A DNA stretch of 6,633 bases from positions 1 to 6,633 of the forward strand of contig JAJFFI010000508.1 of assembly GCA_021776755.1 (NCBI GenBank), written 5' to 3'. Shown in pieces: positions 6,247-6,633 of the stretch. Numbering within the stretch: position 1 is the stretch's first letter; every line of letters begins with the position of its first letter. Source of the stretch: Alphaproteobacteria bacterium. Its GTDB lineage: Bacteria; Pseudomonadota; Alphaproteobacteria; JAJFFI01. The translations under genes were made by a program, and so were the position numbers. A model generated the notes under the pieces. That model had not been told where the DNA came from. It saw only the letters and a list, made by a program, of their open reading frames with translations, and made no database searches.

Positions 6247-6633
6247 CTAGAGACCGCTCTTGCGGTTGAACTCGAGCTCGCCGTCGCTCAACTGATAACC
6301 GACCCATATTTCGTAGGTCGAACCGCCGGCCCCAGTCTCAAGCTCGTACAGCTGCCAGATCTCTTCGCGGAGCTTGATCTCGCGCTTGCCGCTGAAAGCG
6401 ACCTTCGCCGGAAAGATCTTCTTGTCGATGATCTGGCCGCGCCGGTCGGTGATGACGACAAAGTAATCGAAGGCCGTGCTGTCGGCGTTCGCCGCCGGGC
6501 CCTTCACAACCGTCATGTCGACCTTGATGACCGCTTCCATGTCGTTGAGCGCGCCGGACTTGTACTTGCAGTCGAGGTCCGCCTTGGTGATCTCGCCGTG
6601 ATACATCATCTGACTGATATCACCCTCGGCGCC
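6247..6633 (-). CDS. Unrecognised small protein, 5' end outside the window
   Basis: The visible part encodes 128 residues and ends FNRKSGL before a TAG. The frame stays open to the window edge. An ATG at 6607-6609 would give 120 aa but lacks a good ribosome binding site, and the eight codons before it (GAEGDISQ) read as normal protein, so the real start is probably beyond the window. The visible part has no membrane helix. It alternates charged and hydrophobic residues as in a beta-rich domain, with a central YFVVITDRRGQII segment (about 64-76 of the visible part). The pattern recalls small alphaproteobacterial envelope lipoproteins of unknown function, but that is from memory and the N-terminus that would show a lipobox is missing. 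It is transcribed in the same direction as gcvT, with its own stop just before the gcv promoter. Confidence 0.8.
   Translation of the reverse strand, partial: GAEGDISQMMYHGEITKADLDCKYKSGALNDMEAVIKVDMTVVKGPAANADSTAFDYFVVITDRRGQIIDKKIFPAKVAFSGKREIKLREEIWQLYELETGAGGSTYEIWVGYQLSDGELEFNRKSGL

Noticed and set aside
1..6633. Mobile element, CRISPR array, phage or defence system
   Set aside because: No direct-repeat array, transposase, integrase, terminal inverted repeats or unfamiliar gene cluster was seen. Apart from the unidentified partial gene at the right edge, the coding content is housekeeping genes in normal arrangement.

Overview
The window looks like chromosomal housekeeping DNA from a GC-rich alphaproteobacterium. 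An F0 ATP synthase gene run (c, b', b) ends in a terminator and is not followed by F1 genes, which is the split F0/F1 arrangement known from Alphaproteobacteria. The presence of both b' and b supports the same lineage. Genus or order cannot be fixed from this sequence.

Layout. Bases 58-1374 (+) hold atpE, the b' gene and atpF, the membrane sector of a proton-driven ATP synthase. A short hairpin with T residues follows atpE, and b' and b are separated by only 3 nt. An imperfect hairpin with T-runs on both sides (1399-1432) separates this operon from the convergent glycine-cleavage operon and could terminate both. Bases 1452-5888 (-) hold gcvT, gcvH and gcvP in that transcriptional order, all intact with their key residues (lipoyl Lys60 in GcvH, PLP Lys708 in GcvP). 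Together they encode the T, H and P proteins that oxidise glycine to CO2, NH3 and 5,10-methylene-THF; the shared L protein (dihydrolipoyl dehydrogenase) is not in the window.

The 358-nt gap at 5889-6246 is filled by control elements for gcvTHP on the minus strand: a candidate sigma70 promoter with a perfect TTGACA, a palindrome over its -10, a 5' leader hairpin, a tandem (two-aptamer) glycine riboswitch and the gcvT ribosome binding site. The conserved 3' core of aptamer II is perfectly complementary over 8 nt to the gcvT ribosome binding site/start region. This suggests a translational ON switch, with glycine binding releasing the start site of the operon that degrades glycine.

At the right edge (6247-6633, -) lies the 3' part of an unrecognised small protein gene whose start is outside the window. 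I see no mobile element, CRISPR array, tRNA, rRNA or clear novel system. The most interesting part is the riboswitch leader and how it may control gcvT.
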